Position numbers and translations under genes: made by a program. DNA of 57,458 nucleotides. Source: Planctomycetota bacterium. GTDB taxonomy: Bacteria; Planctomycetota; UBA1135; GCA-002686595. The stretch lies in the NCBI GenBank assembly GCA_014238415.1, contig JABABA010000015.1:1-57458 (forward strand), read 5' to 3'. A model generated the notes under the pieces. That model searched no databases, had not been told where the DNA came from, and saw only the letters and a list, made by a program, of their open reading frames with translations. Shown here piece after piece: positions 42,279 to 52,900 of this stretch (within the stretch, counting starts at the first letter, position 1; every line of letters starts with the position of its first letter).

Positions 42279-42424
42279 GGGGGTTTGCGCTCGGTTGTTT
42301 CGAAGGGAATTGTGCTCTCATTCTCGATGAGGTTCTCAATGCCACGGAAGCTCTTGTTGGACTTGGAGTGCTTGTCAAGATAGCGGCGGGAACTCCCTTT
42401 GAGACCTTTGACTTCTGCTCGCAT
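42275..42424 (-). CDS. Candidate 49-residue basic peptide upstream of and overlapping the Dabb gene
   Basis: ATG 42424 to TGA 42275; the stop overlaps the Dabb start as ATGA. The product is rich in Lys, Arg and Ser (KGLKGSSRRYLDKHSKSNKS) with a plausible amphipathic stretch (FRGIENLIENE). It has no known family. The frame is open for a few codons upstream of the ATG, so it could also be the C-terminal stub of a decayed gene. The remaining bases to 42631 hold no recognisable gene. Confidence 0.35.
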   Translation of the reverse strand: MRAEVKGLKGSSRRYLDKHSKSNKSFRGIENLIENESTIPFETTERKPP

Positions 42425-42631
42425 CTCAGATCCCCGGCTCTGAGTCCGTCCGATCGATCAGGTGCGTCCCACAGGTACACTCCAGGGAACCAGGAATCAG
42501 AACCTGGCCACTACGATGAGACTCAAGGCAATCGGGCCAGCCCACAGATGAAATCACCAATGCCATCCGCCACCCTTCTCGAAAGCAGCTAGAGTGACTC
42601 CACCGAGCAAGAGTATCCTCCCCACCAACCA

Positions 42632-43933
42632 ATGACTGCTCACCACAAGCGCCGCGACTTTCTGAAGTATGCGGCTATGCCCCTGATCTTGCCCTCCAGC
42701 ATTTTCGGAGCAACTGCCCCCAGCAACAAGATCACAGTCGCCATGCTGGGCATGGGTCGTCAAGCCATGCGGCCCAACCTCGATCAGTTCCTCAAGTCCC
42801 CCGATGCCCAGGTGGTCGCGGTTTGCGATGTGGACCCCTGGCGTTTGGAGCAAGCCAAGAACAAAGCCAACGCCTTCTACAGCAAGCAGACGGGCAGCAA
42901 GATCCCAGGCGTAAAAGCCTACAGCGACTTCCGGGACATCCTGGCACGGGACGATGTTGACGCGGTAATGATCTCCACCCCGGATCATTGGCATGCCCCA
43001 ATGGGGATCATGGCAGCCCAAGCAGGCAAACATGTCTGCATTGAGAAACCACTTACGACCTGCGTAGCCCATGGCCGCGCGCTCTGCGATGCGGTAGAGA
43101 AAGCTGGAGTGGTCAGCCGCACCGACAGCGAGTTCCGTGGGAATCCTCTCTTCTGGCGAATGGCTGAACTGGTACGCAATGGTCGCATAGGCAAAGTCAA
43201 ACGCATCGAAAGTGGGGTCCCCAAAGAGCTCAACGGCAACCCCATCGGACCGCAGAAGACCATGCCGGTTCCAGATGGCTTCGACTATGACATGTGGCTT
43301 GGACCCGCCTTTCACGCCCCCTACACCGAGCGCCGAGTCCATCCCCAACGGGCCTGGTCACGACCGGGTTGGATGCGCGTGGATGACTATTGCAATGGCA
43401 TGATCTCCAACTGGGGTTCACACCTGAACGACATCGTTCAGTGGTGCAATGACACTGAGCGCACGGGCCCGGTTTCCGTGAAGGGTAACGGGGAATTCTC
43501 AAAGGGTCTTTGGAACACCCTGGCCAGCTTCGACTTGGAATACGAGTACGCCAATGGGGTGCAACTGCGTTATCTGATCGACCGGCCTTTTGTGCGCATC
43601 GAAGGCACCGCCGGTTGGCTTCAGGCGGAATACGGAAAACCCCTTGCAGCAAGTTCCAAGGAAATCCTCGACTCCCCCATCGAAGCCGGTGAGGTTTCGT
43701 TTGCAAAGACCCTGCCTGACAAGGTGGACTTCCTGCAAGCAATCAAGGAAGACCGCGAGACCCTTGAGCCCGTGGAGGTCGGCCACCGTACGGTCTCGCT
43801 CTGCCAGATAGGTTTGATCGCCGCACAACTCGGCCGTCCCCTCAAGTGGGATCCGATCAAGGAGAGATTCCTCGACGACAACGCTGCCGATGCCCTGCTC
43901 ACGCGCCCGGTCCGCGGCGCCTGGGGCCTCTAG
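42632..43933 (+). CDS. Tat-exported Gfo/Idh/MocA-family oxidoreductase
   Basis: A 433-residue protein with an early twin-arginine signal (RRDFLK 7-12). NAD(P)-binding AMLGMGRQAM and CDVDPW, then STPDHWHAPM and the family's EKP (138-140). H264 and D267 in NWGSHLNDI stand where the catalytic pair is expected. Family members oxidise or reduce sugar hydroxyls with tightly bound NAD(P); the cofactor would be loaded before Tat export. It lies 29 bases before a TIM-barrel isomerase-like gene. Role inferred: oxidising glycosides at C3 in the periplasm. Confidence 0.88.
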   Translation: MTAHHKRRDFLKYAAMPLILPSSIFGATAPSNKITVAMLGMGRQAMRPNLDQFLKSPDAQVVAVCDVDPWRLEQAKNKANAFYSKQTGSKIPGVKAYSDFRDILARDDVDAVMISTPDHWHAPMGIMAAQAGKHVCIEKPLTTCVAHGRALCDAVEKAGVVSRTDSEFRGNPLFWRMAELVRNGRIGKVKRIESGVPKELNGNPIGPQKTMPVPDGFDYDMWLGPAFHAPYTERRVHPQRAWSRPGWMRVDDYCNGMISNWGSHLNDIVQWCNDTERTGPVSVKGNGEFSKGLWNTLASFDLEYEYANGVQLRYLIDRPFVRIEGTAGWLQAEYGKPLAASSKEILDSPIEAGEVSFAKTLPDKVDFLQAIKEDRETLEPVEVGHRTVSLCQIGLIAAQLGRPLKWDPIKERFLDDNAADALLTRPVRGAWGL

Positions 43934-43962
43934 AAGCCCTTCCACCAGTACCTCCACAGTCC

Positions 43963-44883
43963 ATGCGTTCACGAACCGCTTTTCTTCTGCTTGTGGGATC
44001 CCTCGCCTTTGCTCCCCCTGGCACTGCTCTGTCTTCATTGTCGCGCGCTCAGGACACCGTCTTGAGCAACCAGTTCTACGCGTTCAACAACAGCATGCGA
44101 GGCAGCGGCCCCTCGGACCCTGCCAAACAAGCGGCCCTGCTCGCTGAACTCGGATTCGATGGATTTGAAGGCTACGACCTGGACAAACTGCCCCGATTGG
44201 CGGAGGAACTCCACAAGCGCAAACTTGAAGTTTCGACCATCTACTTCAAGGTCGACATCGACTCCAAAACAAACCCCTACGACAAACGCATCGCCAAGTA
44301 TCTGGAGACCTTTCTCAAGGACACGGGGGTGATCCTCACAGTTCACCTGCACAGCAAGAGATTCTCTTCTTCCGATCCCGCCGGGGATGAGCACGCAGTT
44401 CCCATTCTGACCAGGCTATCCGACCTGGCGCACACCAACGGCGCCAAAGTGGCGGTCTACAACCACGTGGGTTTTTGGGCCGAGAACATCGATGACGGCA
44501 TCCGTCTGGCCAAGAAAGTCAATCGCCGCAACTTCGGCGCTGCCTTCAACCTCTGCCACTGGTTGTCCCTCGAAGGGGATGTCAATCTGACCAAACGGCT
44601 GGACGAGATCGCCCCTTACCTTCTCTCGGTGACCCTGTGCGGCGCCAAGGGTGGCGCGGGTGCCAAAGGCGCTGGTTGGAATGAACTGATCCAGCCCCTC
44701 GACAAGGGCAGCTTCGACAACCTCACTTTTCTCAGGGAAGTGGTCAAACGCGGCTACCGTGGCCCAATCGGTCTGCAGTGCTACAACATCCCGCTTTCGG
44801 CGCAAGAACATCTGGCAAGGTCGATCAGGACTTGGAGGACTTTTGAGCAGAAGTTCGTAGAGAAGAACCAAGACGACAGGTAA
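43963..44883 (+). CDS. Exported sugar phosphate isomerase/epimerase-like TIM-barrel protein
   Basis: 306 residues from ATG 43963, where the signal peptide (RTAFLLLVGSLAFAPPGTA) begins; a longer frame would overlap the oxidoreductase gene. A xylose isomerase-like barrel: ELGFDGFEGYD, LTVHLHSK, VAVYNHVGFWAENI (H168), AAFNLCHW (H199) and GPIGLQCYN. NLCHW is common in planctomycete members. Related proteins include 3-keto-glucoside lyases of the BT2156 type, which fits the neighbouring Gfo/Idh gene. The reaction itself is inference. Confidence 0.82.
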   Translation: MRSRTAFLLLVGSLAFAPPGTALSSLSRAQDTVLSNQFYAFNNSMRGSGPSDPAKQAALLAELGFDGFEGYDLDKLPRLAEELHKRKLEVSTIYFKVDIDSKTNPYDKRIAKYLETFLKDTGVILTVHLHSKRFSSSDPAGDEHAVPILTRLSDLAHTNGAKVAVYNHVGFWAENIDDGIRLAKKVNRRNFGAAFNLCHWLSLEGDVNLTKRLDEIAPYLLSVTLCGAKGGAGAKGAGWNELIQPLDKGSFDNLTFLREVVKRGYRGPIGLQCYNIPLSAQEHLARSIRTWRTFEQKFVEKNQDDR

Positions 44884-45008
44884 CGGCTCGTAGCGCGCCC
44901 TCCGGCCAGTTCACTGCTCAGCCCAAGCAAGAGCCCCCATATCCACTGAATCTGCGGTGAACAGGTCCGATTCACCACAGGGCAACCCGGTGCGGGTACC
45001 TTCTGTCC

Positions 45009-46472
45009 ATGAGAACATTCCTTCTTGCGTGTCTGCTGGGTGTGATCAGCCTGGTCTGCCTGGGCGCAGGTGAAGCTCACGGGACTTCCGAGGATGCGCG
45101 CAGCCCCAATGTGCTCTTCATCATCTCCGATGACCTGACCTCCACGGCGCTCTCCTGTTATGGAAACAAGGTCTGCGAAACACCGAACATTGACGCATTG
45201 GCAGCGAGGGGCACGCGCTTCACCCAGGCATATTGCCAGGGCACCTACTGCGGACCGTCACGGGCTTCGTTCTTGACGGGCTACTATCCCCACGCCACGG
45301 GAGTCTTGAGGTATGAGGCACCGCGCAAGGCCATCGGCGATCGCGCGACCTGGCCCCAACACTTCAAGAACAACGGCTACCACACCGCGCGAGTGAGCAA
45401 GGTGTTTCACATGGGCGTGCCGGGAGGCATCGAGAAGGGGGACCACGGGGCGGACGATGCACTCTCCTGGAGCGAACGGCACAACAGCCCGGGGCCCGAA
45501 TGGAAAGCACCTGGCAAGGGCGAGACCTTGGAGGGCAACCCGGATGGCAAGCGGCCCGTTGTGGGAGGCAACACCTTTGTGGTGGTGGAAGCCGAAGGCG
45601 ATGATCTGGTCCACTCAGATGGGAAAACCGCCGCCAAGGCGGCGCAGTTGATCGAAGAGCTGAAGGACAGGCAGTTCTTCCTGGCGGTGGGTTTTGTGCG
45701 GCCCCATGTGCCTTTCGTGGCACCGGCGTCCTACTACGAACCCTTCCTGCCCTACTCCAAAATGGAGCTGCCCCCCAAGATCGAAGGCGACTGGGATGAC
45801 ATTCCCAAAGCAGGCATCAACTACAAGACCTCCAAGAACATGAAGATGGACCTGCGCCGCCAGCAGAAGGCCGTGGGTGGCTACTACGCCTCGGTGGCAT
45901 ACGTGGATGCCCAGGTAGGCAAGGTCATGGCTGCACTTGAGACATCAGGCGTGGCGGACAATACGATTGTGATCTTCACCAGTGACCACGGCTATCACCT
46001 GGGAGAACATGACTTCTGGGCCAAGGTAAGCCTGAGGGATGAGTCAGCGCAGGTGCCTTTGATCATCTGCATGCCGGGTGAGGAACCCGCGGTCTGCGAT
46101 TCGCTGGTGGAGTTGATTGACCTATATCCAACTGTCGCCAATCTGTGCGGGCTCCCCAGGCAAAGCCGCCTGCAGGGAAAGGACATCTCCCCCATGCTCT
46201 CGGATCCAGAGCATAGAGTCCGGACCGCGGCCTTCAGCGTCGCCCCCATGCGCAAGGGATTCTTGCTTCGTGAAAAGGACTGGGCCTTCATCCAATACGG
46301 CGAATATGCGAAACAAGGGGTTGAGCTATTCGATATGCGTCGCGATCCCGGACAATTCACGAACCTCGCTGGGTTGGAAACCCACAGCAAGGAGGTCGCG
46401 CGTTTTCAATACCTCTTGGTTGCCAAGCTAGCAAGCGCGAGAGACCACGACCTGGACAAAACCAGACGATGA
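45009..46472 (+). CDS. Exported sulfatase, iduronate-2-sulfatase-like
   Basis: A 487-residue protein with a signal peptide (FLLACLLGVISLVCLG). The formylglycine motif is C81 in TYCGPSRASFLTG. NVLFIISDDLTSTALSCYGNK holds the metal aspartates. GFVRPHVPFVAPASYYEPF and FTSDHGYHLGEHDFWAKVSLRDESAQVPLI are typical of the iduronate-2-sulfatase (S1_7-like) type. The next sulfatase overlaps it by ATGA (46469-46472). It probably removes sulfate from a polysaccharide handled by this cluster. Confidence 0.93.
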   Translation: MRTFLLACLLGVISLVCLGAGEAHGTSEDARSPNVLFIISDDLTSTALSCYGNKVCETPNIDALAARGTRFTQAYCQGTYCGPSRASFLTGYYPHATGVLRYEAPRKAIGDRATWPQHFKNNGYHTARVSKVFHMGVPGGIEKGDHGADDALSWSERHNSPGPEWKAPGKGETLEGNPDGKRPVVGGNTFVVVEAEGDDLVHSDGKTAAKAAQLIEELKDRQFFLAVGFVRPHVPFVAPASYYEPFLPYSKMELPPKIEGDWDDIPKAGINYKTSKNMKMDLRRQQKAVGGYYASVAYVDAQVGKVMAALETSGVADNTIVIFTSDHGYHLGEHDFWAKVSLRDESAQVPLIICMPGEEPAVCDSLVELIDLYPTVANLCGLPRQSRLQGKDISPMLSDPEHRVRTAAFSVAPMRKGFLLREKDWAFIQYGEYAKQGVELFDMRRDPGQFTNLAGLETHSKEVARFQYLLVAKLASARDHDLDKTRR

Positions 46473-47797
46473 CCAAGACCCTGATTGGAATACTAGCGCT
46501 GCTCGCGAGCTGCGCTGGATTGAACGGAAACGACTCAACAGAGGCGCCGCCCAACATCCTGCTGATCATGGCGGACGACATCGGAGTCGAGGCCTTCGGA
46601 TCCTACGGGGGCGAGAGCTGGCAGACACCACACCTGGACGCGCTGGCTGCCAAGGGCATGCGCTTCACCCAGTGCTATTCTCAACCCCTCTGCACTCCAA
46701 GCCGCGTCAAGCTCATGACCGGCCAAAGCAACCTGCGGAACTACTTGTATTTTTCGATTCTTCAGCCAGGGGAGAGGACTTTTGCCCACGCTGCCCAGGA
46801 TGCTGGCTATGCGACCGTGGCCGCAGGCAAGTGGCAGTTGCTGGGGGCCGAGCACTACAAGGACTGGGCCGGTCGCGGCACGACCCCGGGGCAGGCGGGT
46901 TTTGATTCCTGGTGCCTTTGGCAGGTGACCAAGTACGCGCCGCGCTACTGGAATCCAAAAATGGAGGTGGATGGAGTACTGGAGCCAGCGGTTCAGGGCG
47001 GCTTTGGGCCTGATGAGTTCTGCACTCATCTGGAACAGTTCATTGATCAGCACTCCGAACAACCCTTCCTGGCCTACTTCCCCATGGCCCTTGTACACAC
47101 TCCTCTCGTCCACACGCCCTTGACCCGCACCGCAACTGATGCCGACAAAAACCAGGCCAGCAAGCAGGAACGCTTTGGTGAAATGGTCGCCTACATGGAT
47201 CAGGTCGTGGGTCGACTCATCGCTCACCTGGAAGAAGCCGGCCTGCGCGAGAACACCCTTGTGATTTTTCTCTCCGACAACGGAACCACGAGGGGCATCC
47301 GGTCCCAACAGAACGGAAGAGAAGTAGTCGGTGGCAAAGCGCTTCCCACCAATGCAGGCACCCATGTTCCCCTCATCGCTTCCTGGCCAGGCACAATCAA
47401 TGCAGGAGCGGTTTGCGACGACCTGATCGACCTCTCGGACTTTCTCCCGACCCTGGTTGAAGCCATGAACAGCACTCTGCCCAAGGGCCAGACATGCGAC
47501 GGTCGCTCATTTCTGCCACAGCTCCTCGGAAATGAAGGCGCTCCCAGAGAGCACATCACCATCTACTCCAATCCCCGCCCCGAGGACCCCAAGAAGAACC
47601 CGCGCGCGCTATTCGCCCGGGACAAACGTTTCAAGCTGTATGACGATGGCCGCCTGTTCGACTGCGCTGAGGACCCCCTGGAAAAGACCCCCTTGGGAGA
47701 AACAGAGCACGCAACCGTCCGCACCCACCTGCAGAGGGCCCTTGATGCCCTGCCCCCCGAACCGGCACATCTTGCCCCCCCCCCATCGGACCTGTGA
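46469..47797 (+). CDS. Sulfatase lipoprotein (formylglycine type)
   Basis: 442 residues, start coupled to the previous sulfatase. The signal ILALLASC has a lipobox-like LASC (C15), so it may be lipid-anchored. The maturation motif is C75-T-P-S-R, after NILLIMADDIGVEAFGSYGG. Other segments: AAGKWQLLG, FPMALVHTPLVHTPL, FLSDNGTTRG and ASWPGTINAG. It is shorter than the other sulfatases but keeps all metal-site segments seen. Substrate unknown; it is presumably paired with its neighbour. Confidence 0.92.
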   Translation: MTKTLIGILALLASCAGLNGNDSTEAPPNILLIMADDIGVEAFGSYGGESWQTPHLDALAAKGMRFTQCYSQPLCTPSRVKLMTGQSNLRNYLYFSILQPGERTFAHAAQDAGYATVAAGKWQLLGAEHYKDWAGRGTTPGQAGFDSWCLWQVTKYAPRYWNPKMEVDGVLEPAVQGGFGPDEFCTHLEQFIDQHSEQPFLAYFPMALVHTPLVHTPLTRTATDADKNQASKQERFGEMVAYMDQVVGRLIAHLEEAGLRENTLVIFLSDNGTTRGIRSQQNGREVVGGKALPTNAGTHVPLIASWPGTINAGAVCDDLIDLSDFLPTLVEAMNSTLPKGQTCDGRSFLPQLLGNEGAPREHITIYSNPRPEDPKKNPRALFARDKRFKLYDDGRLFDCAEDPLEKTPLGETEHATVRTHLQRALDALPPEPAHLAPPPSDL

Positions 47798-47811
47798 TCT
47801 AATCAGCAACC

Positions 47812-48501
47812 ATGCGACTCTCCTGGATACTTGCCTGCGGCACGGCCTTCGCCCTGATGGGTGCCTGCGGCAGTCTGGGCAATTCAGGTCCCAGGCATGT
47901 ACTGATTCTCGGAGACTCGATCTCCATCGGTTACACCAAGACAGTACAGGAGATCCTGGGTCCGGACTTCAAGGTGGTACGCCCCATGCAGAAGAACGGC
48001 AAGCGCATGGAGAATTGTGCAGGCACCACCAAAGGAGTAGCTGCCGTTCATCGCTGGCTGAATCTGGATGGTGGCGACTGGGATGTGATCCACTTCAATT
48101 TCGGGTTGCACGACATCAAACGGGTGCACCCGGAGACTAGCAAGAATTCCAATGATCCGAGCCACCCCAATCAAGCGGGTCTCACCACCTACTGTGACCA
48201 ACTGACGCGCATCACCGACTGCTTGAACACAACCGGCGCGCAGCTTGTATTTGCCACTACGACGCCAGTTCCCCGAGGTGATCTTCGCCCCCACCGGGAC
48301 CAAAGCGATGTAACTCTCTACAACGCAGCTGCCTGCAAGATCATGGAGTCCAAAGGAATCGCGATCAACGACCTGTATGCCTATGCCATGCCCCGGCTAG
48401 GAGAAATACAGAAACCAGCCAATGTACACTTCACCAATGAGGGCTCCATAGCTCTCGCCGAGCAGGTCGCGCAAGCTATCCAAACAGCAAATAAACCCTG
48501 A
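47812..48501 (+). CDS. SGNH-family esterase, exported
   Basis: A 229-residue protein with a lipoprotein-like start (ILACGTAFALMGACG). Block I is LILGDSISIG with S36; HFNFGLHD (94-101) fits the Asn/Gly blocks; NVHFTNEG (204-211) gives H206, though the usual Asp of 'DxxH' is Asn here. In a sulfatase cluster it probably deacetylates or deacylates a glycan; that is inference. It follows the sulfatase by 14 bases. Confidence 0.82.
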   Translation: MRLSWILACGTAFALMGACGSLGNSGPRHVLILGDSISIGYTKTVQEILGPDFKVVRPMQKNGKRMENCAGTTKGVAAVHRWLNLDGGDWDVIHFNFGLHDIKRVHPETSKNSNDPSHPNQAGLTTYCDQLTRITDCLNTTGAQLVFATTTPVPRGDLRPHRDQSDVTLYNAAACKIMESKGIAINDLYAYAMPRLGEIQKPANVHFTNEGSIALAEQVAQAIQTANKP

Positions 48502-48502
48502 C

Positions 48503-49540
48503 ATGAAATCCCTCCTCACTCTGTCCTTGCTCCTCTTGGTTGGTTCCAGTGCCCAGAAAGGCCCCTACTCCCTCAACTGCCCAAGTTTCAGTGATCGGCT
48601 GCTGGTAGTGATCGAGTACGACGCGGGCGCCGAGGACATGCCCTGGGAGATAGAAAGAACCAGGCTCACTCCCATGCGCACAGACGCGGGAGAACTACTT
48701 GATGCGGACACCATGTTCACACCCAGAATCGTGGTCCCTGGAGATGCTGATCCGCGCTCCTCCGGTTCCAAGAAGCTCCCCAAGAACAAGCGCCTGGTTG
48801 TCTGGGAACTAGAGCGCCCCAAGAAGTCCTGGAACAAGATCAAACGCCTCGCGGGCAGCTATGAGTTGACTCACGGGGGAGAGGTGCACTGGATCAAGGT
48901 CCCCAAAGAGGGCGAACCTGATGCAGAGCCTGTGAAATGGGAGGACAAGCACCTCAGCGAGGCCGGTTTCAATCTCAAGCGCGGTGTGCGCGAGATCTCG
49001 CAACTGCATGTTCAGCTCACGGGCAAGATATTCGCCTTTGACAAGTTCACCCTGCAGGATGAAAACGGACAGGAGATTTCCTCCACCTCCAGCAGCGCTG
49101 AATTCAAGGACTACACGGAGCAGTTCGACCTGGGCAACAAGGAACTGAAAGACCTGACCATTACCGTGCACATGGAAGATGGCACACAGCTATCAATCAA
49201 GAAGATTCCAGGCGCTTCCAAGTACCGACGGGTGCGGGGTTCAAAATGGAAGAAAGCCGGAATCACCGTGCAGACGCGCAGTGCAAATGTGCAGGAATAC
49301 TACGCCAAGGGAACGGGCGACTTCGATGCCTACGCCAAGTACCGCTGGATTGACTCCAAGGGCAAGAAACTCGACATCTTCCCCGAGTCGAAAGCAGCGG
49401 GAATTGGAAAGCAATTCACAACCGCCTGCCGCGTGCCCGTCGATCTGCCCAAGGGTGCCAAACTCGAAATGGGCGTCCTGGTGGGAGCCAAGACCGAGTG
49501 GCTCGAATACGAATACCTCGACGTACCTGCTCCCAGATGA
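48503..49540 (+). CDS. Secreted protein of unknown family
   Basis: A 345-residue protein with a clear signal peptide (SLLTLSLLLLVGSSAQ), starting one base after the SGNH stop. The mature part is charged and beta-rich, with EIERTRLTPM, VVWELERPKKSWNKIKRLAGSY and FDKFTLQDENGQEISST, and resembles a chain of Ig-like domains; its Trp/Tyr content would suit carbohydrate binding. I do not recognise any catalytic motif or family. Its place suggests a link with the same glycan. Confidence 0.7.
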   Translation: MKSLLTLSLLLLVGSSAQKGPYSLNCPSFSDRLLVVIEYDAGAEDMPWEIERTRLTPMRTDAGELLDADTMFTPRIVVPGDADPRSSGSKKLPKNKRLVVWELERPKKSWNKIKRLAGSYELTHGGEVHWIKVPKEGEPDAEPVKWEDKHLSEAGFNLKRGVREISQLHVQLTGKIFAFDKFTLQDENGQEISSTSSSAEFKDYTEQFDLGNKELKDLTITVHMEDGTQLSIKKIPGASKYRRVRGSKWKKAGITVQTRSANVQEYYAKGTGDFDAYAKYRWIDSKGKKLDIFPESKAAGIGKQFTTACRVPVDLPKGAKLEMGVLVGAKTEWLEYEYLDVPAPR

Positions 49541-49637
49541 GCATTGGAAAGGAGACTTCTCCGTAAGTTCACCCTCTTGTCAGATCTGTCAGCAGGAGGG
49601 GTTGCCGATGGGCCTCCTGGCGTTAGACTCAGGGCGA

Positions 49638-49904
49638 ATGGAAATCAAGAACACCACCAAGCGCCCGATGAAGGTCCCCCTGCCCGGGAGCAAGCGCCTC
49701 TTCCTCAGCCCCAACGGGGTGGGTCAGATCGCGCCCAAGGACTCAGAGCATCCGCCAATCAAGAAATTGATCGAGGCCGGGGATATAGAGATCATCGGCG
49801 GCGGGCGCACCAAGGGCTCCGGCGAGCTTGGCGGTTCGGGCGGCGTTGGCCCGTCCCAGACCGGTGGCGGATCGAGTGGCGTACGCCACACCGGTGATCG
49901 CTAG
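49638..49904 (+). CDS. Small protein of unknown function with a Gly-rich tail
   Basis: 88 residues. MEIKNTTKRPMKVPLPGSKRLFLSPNG looks like a short beta-barrel or coat-like fold, then HPPIKKLIEAGDIEIIGGG and a Gly/Ser-rich, probably disordered tail. Similar 'N-x-(T)-P-x-x-(V)-x-LP' small proteins occur as hypothetical proteins and in phage-like contexts. ATG 49638 is picked because the frame before it is antisense or out of phase with the previous gene. Function unknown. Confidence 0.5.
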   Translation: MEIKNTTKRPMKVPLPGSKRLFLSPNGVGQIAPKDSEHPPIKKLIEAGDIEIIGGGRTKGSGELGGSGGVGPSQTGGGSSGVRHTGDR

Positions 49905-49942
49905 AGCAGTCTTTCGACGCGCACCTGGATACATGCCGCATA

Positions 49943-52900
49943 ATGGCGGGCATGCTGTTCTCACTCCTGCTGCTAGCGCCCTGTTCTTCGAGCCCTCTTC
50001 TCACAAGCCCCCCTCAGGACCTGACGGAACACTTTGTCGCCCCTCAGGGCGCACGGGTCACCCTCTGGGCAGAGTCGCCCCAGGTCTACAACCCCACCGC
50101 CATCGACATCGATGCCGAAGGCCGCGTCTGGGTCACCGAAGCCATCAACTACAGGCGCTGGGGCGGACGCAACAAGGGCTTTGAGATCCCCGGCGGGGAT
50201 CGGGTGGTTGTGTTGCAGGACACGGACGGAGACGGGGCAGCTGACAAGAGCACGGTCTTTGCCCAGGACACCGACCTGGTCGCGCCTCTTGGCATCGCGG
50301 TGGTTGGGGACTGGATCTATGTGAGTTGCTCCCCCAACTTGTTTCGCTACCGGGACAAGGACGGGGATCTGGTTGCCGATGAACGCGAGTTGGTACTGAC
50401 CGGTTTCGGCGGTTACGACCACGACCACGGACTGCACTCGGTGGTACCAGGGGACGATGGCTATCTATATCTCTCCGTTGGCAACGCGGGCCCACATCGG
50501 GTGGATGGGCCAGACGGTTTCAAGTTACGCTCCGGCTCGATCTACACCGGAGGCACCCCCTACAATGGAAAGAACACGCCCGGTCTGATTTCCAGCGACG
50601 GAGAGGTCTGGACCGCTGGCCTCAACCTGCGTCTCAGACCGGACGGCAGCGGCCTTGAGGTTCTGGCCCACAACTTCCGCAACCAGTACGAGGTCACCCG
50701 AGATGCCTTTGGAGCGACCTATTCAGCGGACAACGACGATGACGGCAACCGAGGCTGTCGCACTGTCTGGGCTCCCGAAGGAGGAAACCTTGGATACTTT
50801 GGCTTCGAAGGGCGCAGCACCTGGCGCGCGGACCAGCGCCCCTGGCAGGAAACCTGGACCGCCCACTGGCACCAGGACGATCCCGGTGTGTTTCCAGCAG
50901 GAGCCCCCACAGGCGCAGGTGGTCCCACGGGCTGTGCTCTGCTGGAGGGTACAAGCGGTGTCCTCGCAGAATTGAACGGCTCAGTGCTCAACTGCGACGC
51001 GGGTGCGGGAGTGGTCTATGCCCACCACACCCATGTGGAAGGCGCCGCAATCGGTTTGACCGGTTCGGTCTTTCTCGGACGCACCAAGACCTCGGGACGC
51101 ACTGCGGACGATGGACAGGGCGTTTGGTTCCGGCCTTCGGATGTTTGCGTGGCCCCAGATGGTTCGGTGATCGTGGCAGACTGGTATGACCCGGGAGTGG
51201 GCGGCCATGGCATGGGTGACCGGGAGACCTATGGGCGACTGCTGCGCGTCAGCGATCCAGAGCAGCACGGCGATCTAAGCCGCAACGCTAGCGAAGTCCT
51301 CTGGGACAGCCCAAACATCGCAATGCGCATGAAGGCGCGTCAAGAGAGCGGTAAGTTGATGGCGCAGTGGATCTCCCAAGCCAAAGGGGACAACCCACGC
51401 CGAGCGGCAAGGGCTCTGGCCATGCTCTCTGGAAGCAATCACGGCACCGCAGCAACACGCATAGCACTGACCCATCCCCATGAGCGCGTACGCGCAGCGG
51501 CATTACGGTTGATGCACGGGACGCAAGGAGCCAGGTCCCTGTTGACCGTCAGCGAAACTCTTGTCAACGACCCCAGCCCCCTGGTGCGCGCCCTTGCCCT
51601 GCGTCTTCTGCGCACGGTGGATGCCGATGCCAAGCATGACCTGCTCCTGGGTCTGACCCTGCGCGGACCCGTTGCCGACCGCACATACCTGGAATCGATT
51701 GGACTGGGGGCGCGCGGAGACGAACTGGCCCTCTTCCAGGCTTTGGTGCAATGGAACAAGGACGGCTCGCCCATACCCACGCTGCTGCGCAAGGTGACCT
51801 GGCGATTGCAGTTGGAAGAAGCCCTGCCCCTCTTCGACTCCTGGGCACGGGATGAGAGCTTGACAGTTGACGCGCGCCTTGAGGCCATCGATGGAATCGC
51901 CTGGCTCAAGAGCGCCGCCGCCGCGGACGCCATGTTCGCTCTGGCCCACACCGGATCAGGAGCGACCAGGACCCGCGCGAGGCAGTGGCTTGACCTGCGA
52001 GCGGGCAATCTCTGGCGCGAGCATGGCCTCGCCCAAAAAGGTCCGGCCCACATGCCCGATTCCTCCACCAGCGCTGTCAAGATCGACCGACCCACTGATC
52101 TGGTCCCTATTCAGGTGGATGTGCGGGGATCCGGCCAACTGTGGCTGCAGACCTCGGACGCAGGCGATGGAGACGGCTGCGACTGGGCCGACTGGATCGA
52201 AGTCGCCTTCGTCAATGCAGCAGGCGAACGCACCCCCCTATCTGAACTTGGTTGGACCCACGAGAGCACCGGCTGGGGCCAGAGCCGCTTCGGCAAGAGT
52301 GCCGGCGGCGGGGCGCTGGCTGTGGGAGAAAAGGTATTTGCAGATGGTCTCGGAACCCACGCCCCGAGCCTGCATGGCTTTGACATTCCCGATGATGCGG
52401 TTCTGTTCACTGGGTTTGCCGGGCCCGATGCGGGCGGTACATCCCAAGGCTGCGGCAGCACAATTGTCTTCAATGTTCTCCTGGTAGAAAGGGAGATCCA
52501 GCAAGGTTTCGGCTCTCTGCGCGTCCTGGCCCTCGATGCCAACGGAGGAACCAAGAGAACCGATGCAATCCGAGCCCTGGCCCAGCTTCCGAGTCAGGCC
52601 CTGTGGGTCGCTGAGCAGGCACAGAACTGGGACCGAACACTAAGAGCTGTGGCACTCGAAGGCCTGGAGCAAAACCCCGACCTGGGCGTGCGTGCCCTGG
52701 CCCGCGGTGTGTTCCAACCCATCGACGCATCTGCTCCCGCCGTGCGACCGGAAGAGTTGCTGGCACTCGATGCCTCGCCCCTGCGCGGCCGCCAGATTTT
52801 TCGCAGCACCAGCGCCCAATGTTCAGCATGCCACGCCCTGGGCGGCTACGGCCAGGACATCGGGCCCAACCTGAGCACGATTCACAGCAAGTATGACCGT

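Noticed and set aside
46535..47365. 276-codon frame on the minus strand
   Set aside because: It is antisense to the C-T-P-S-R sulfatase; no domain.
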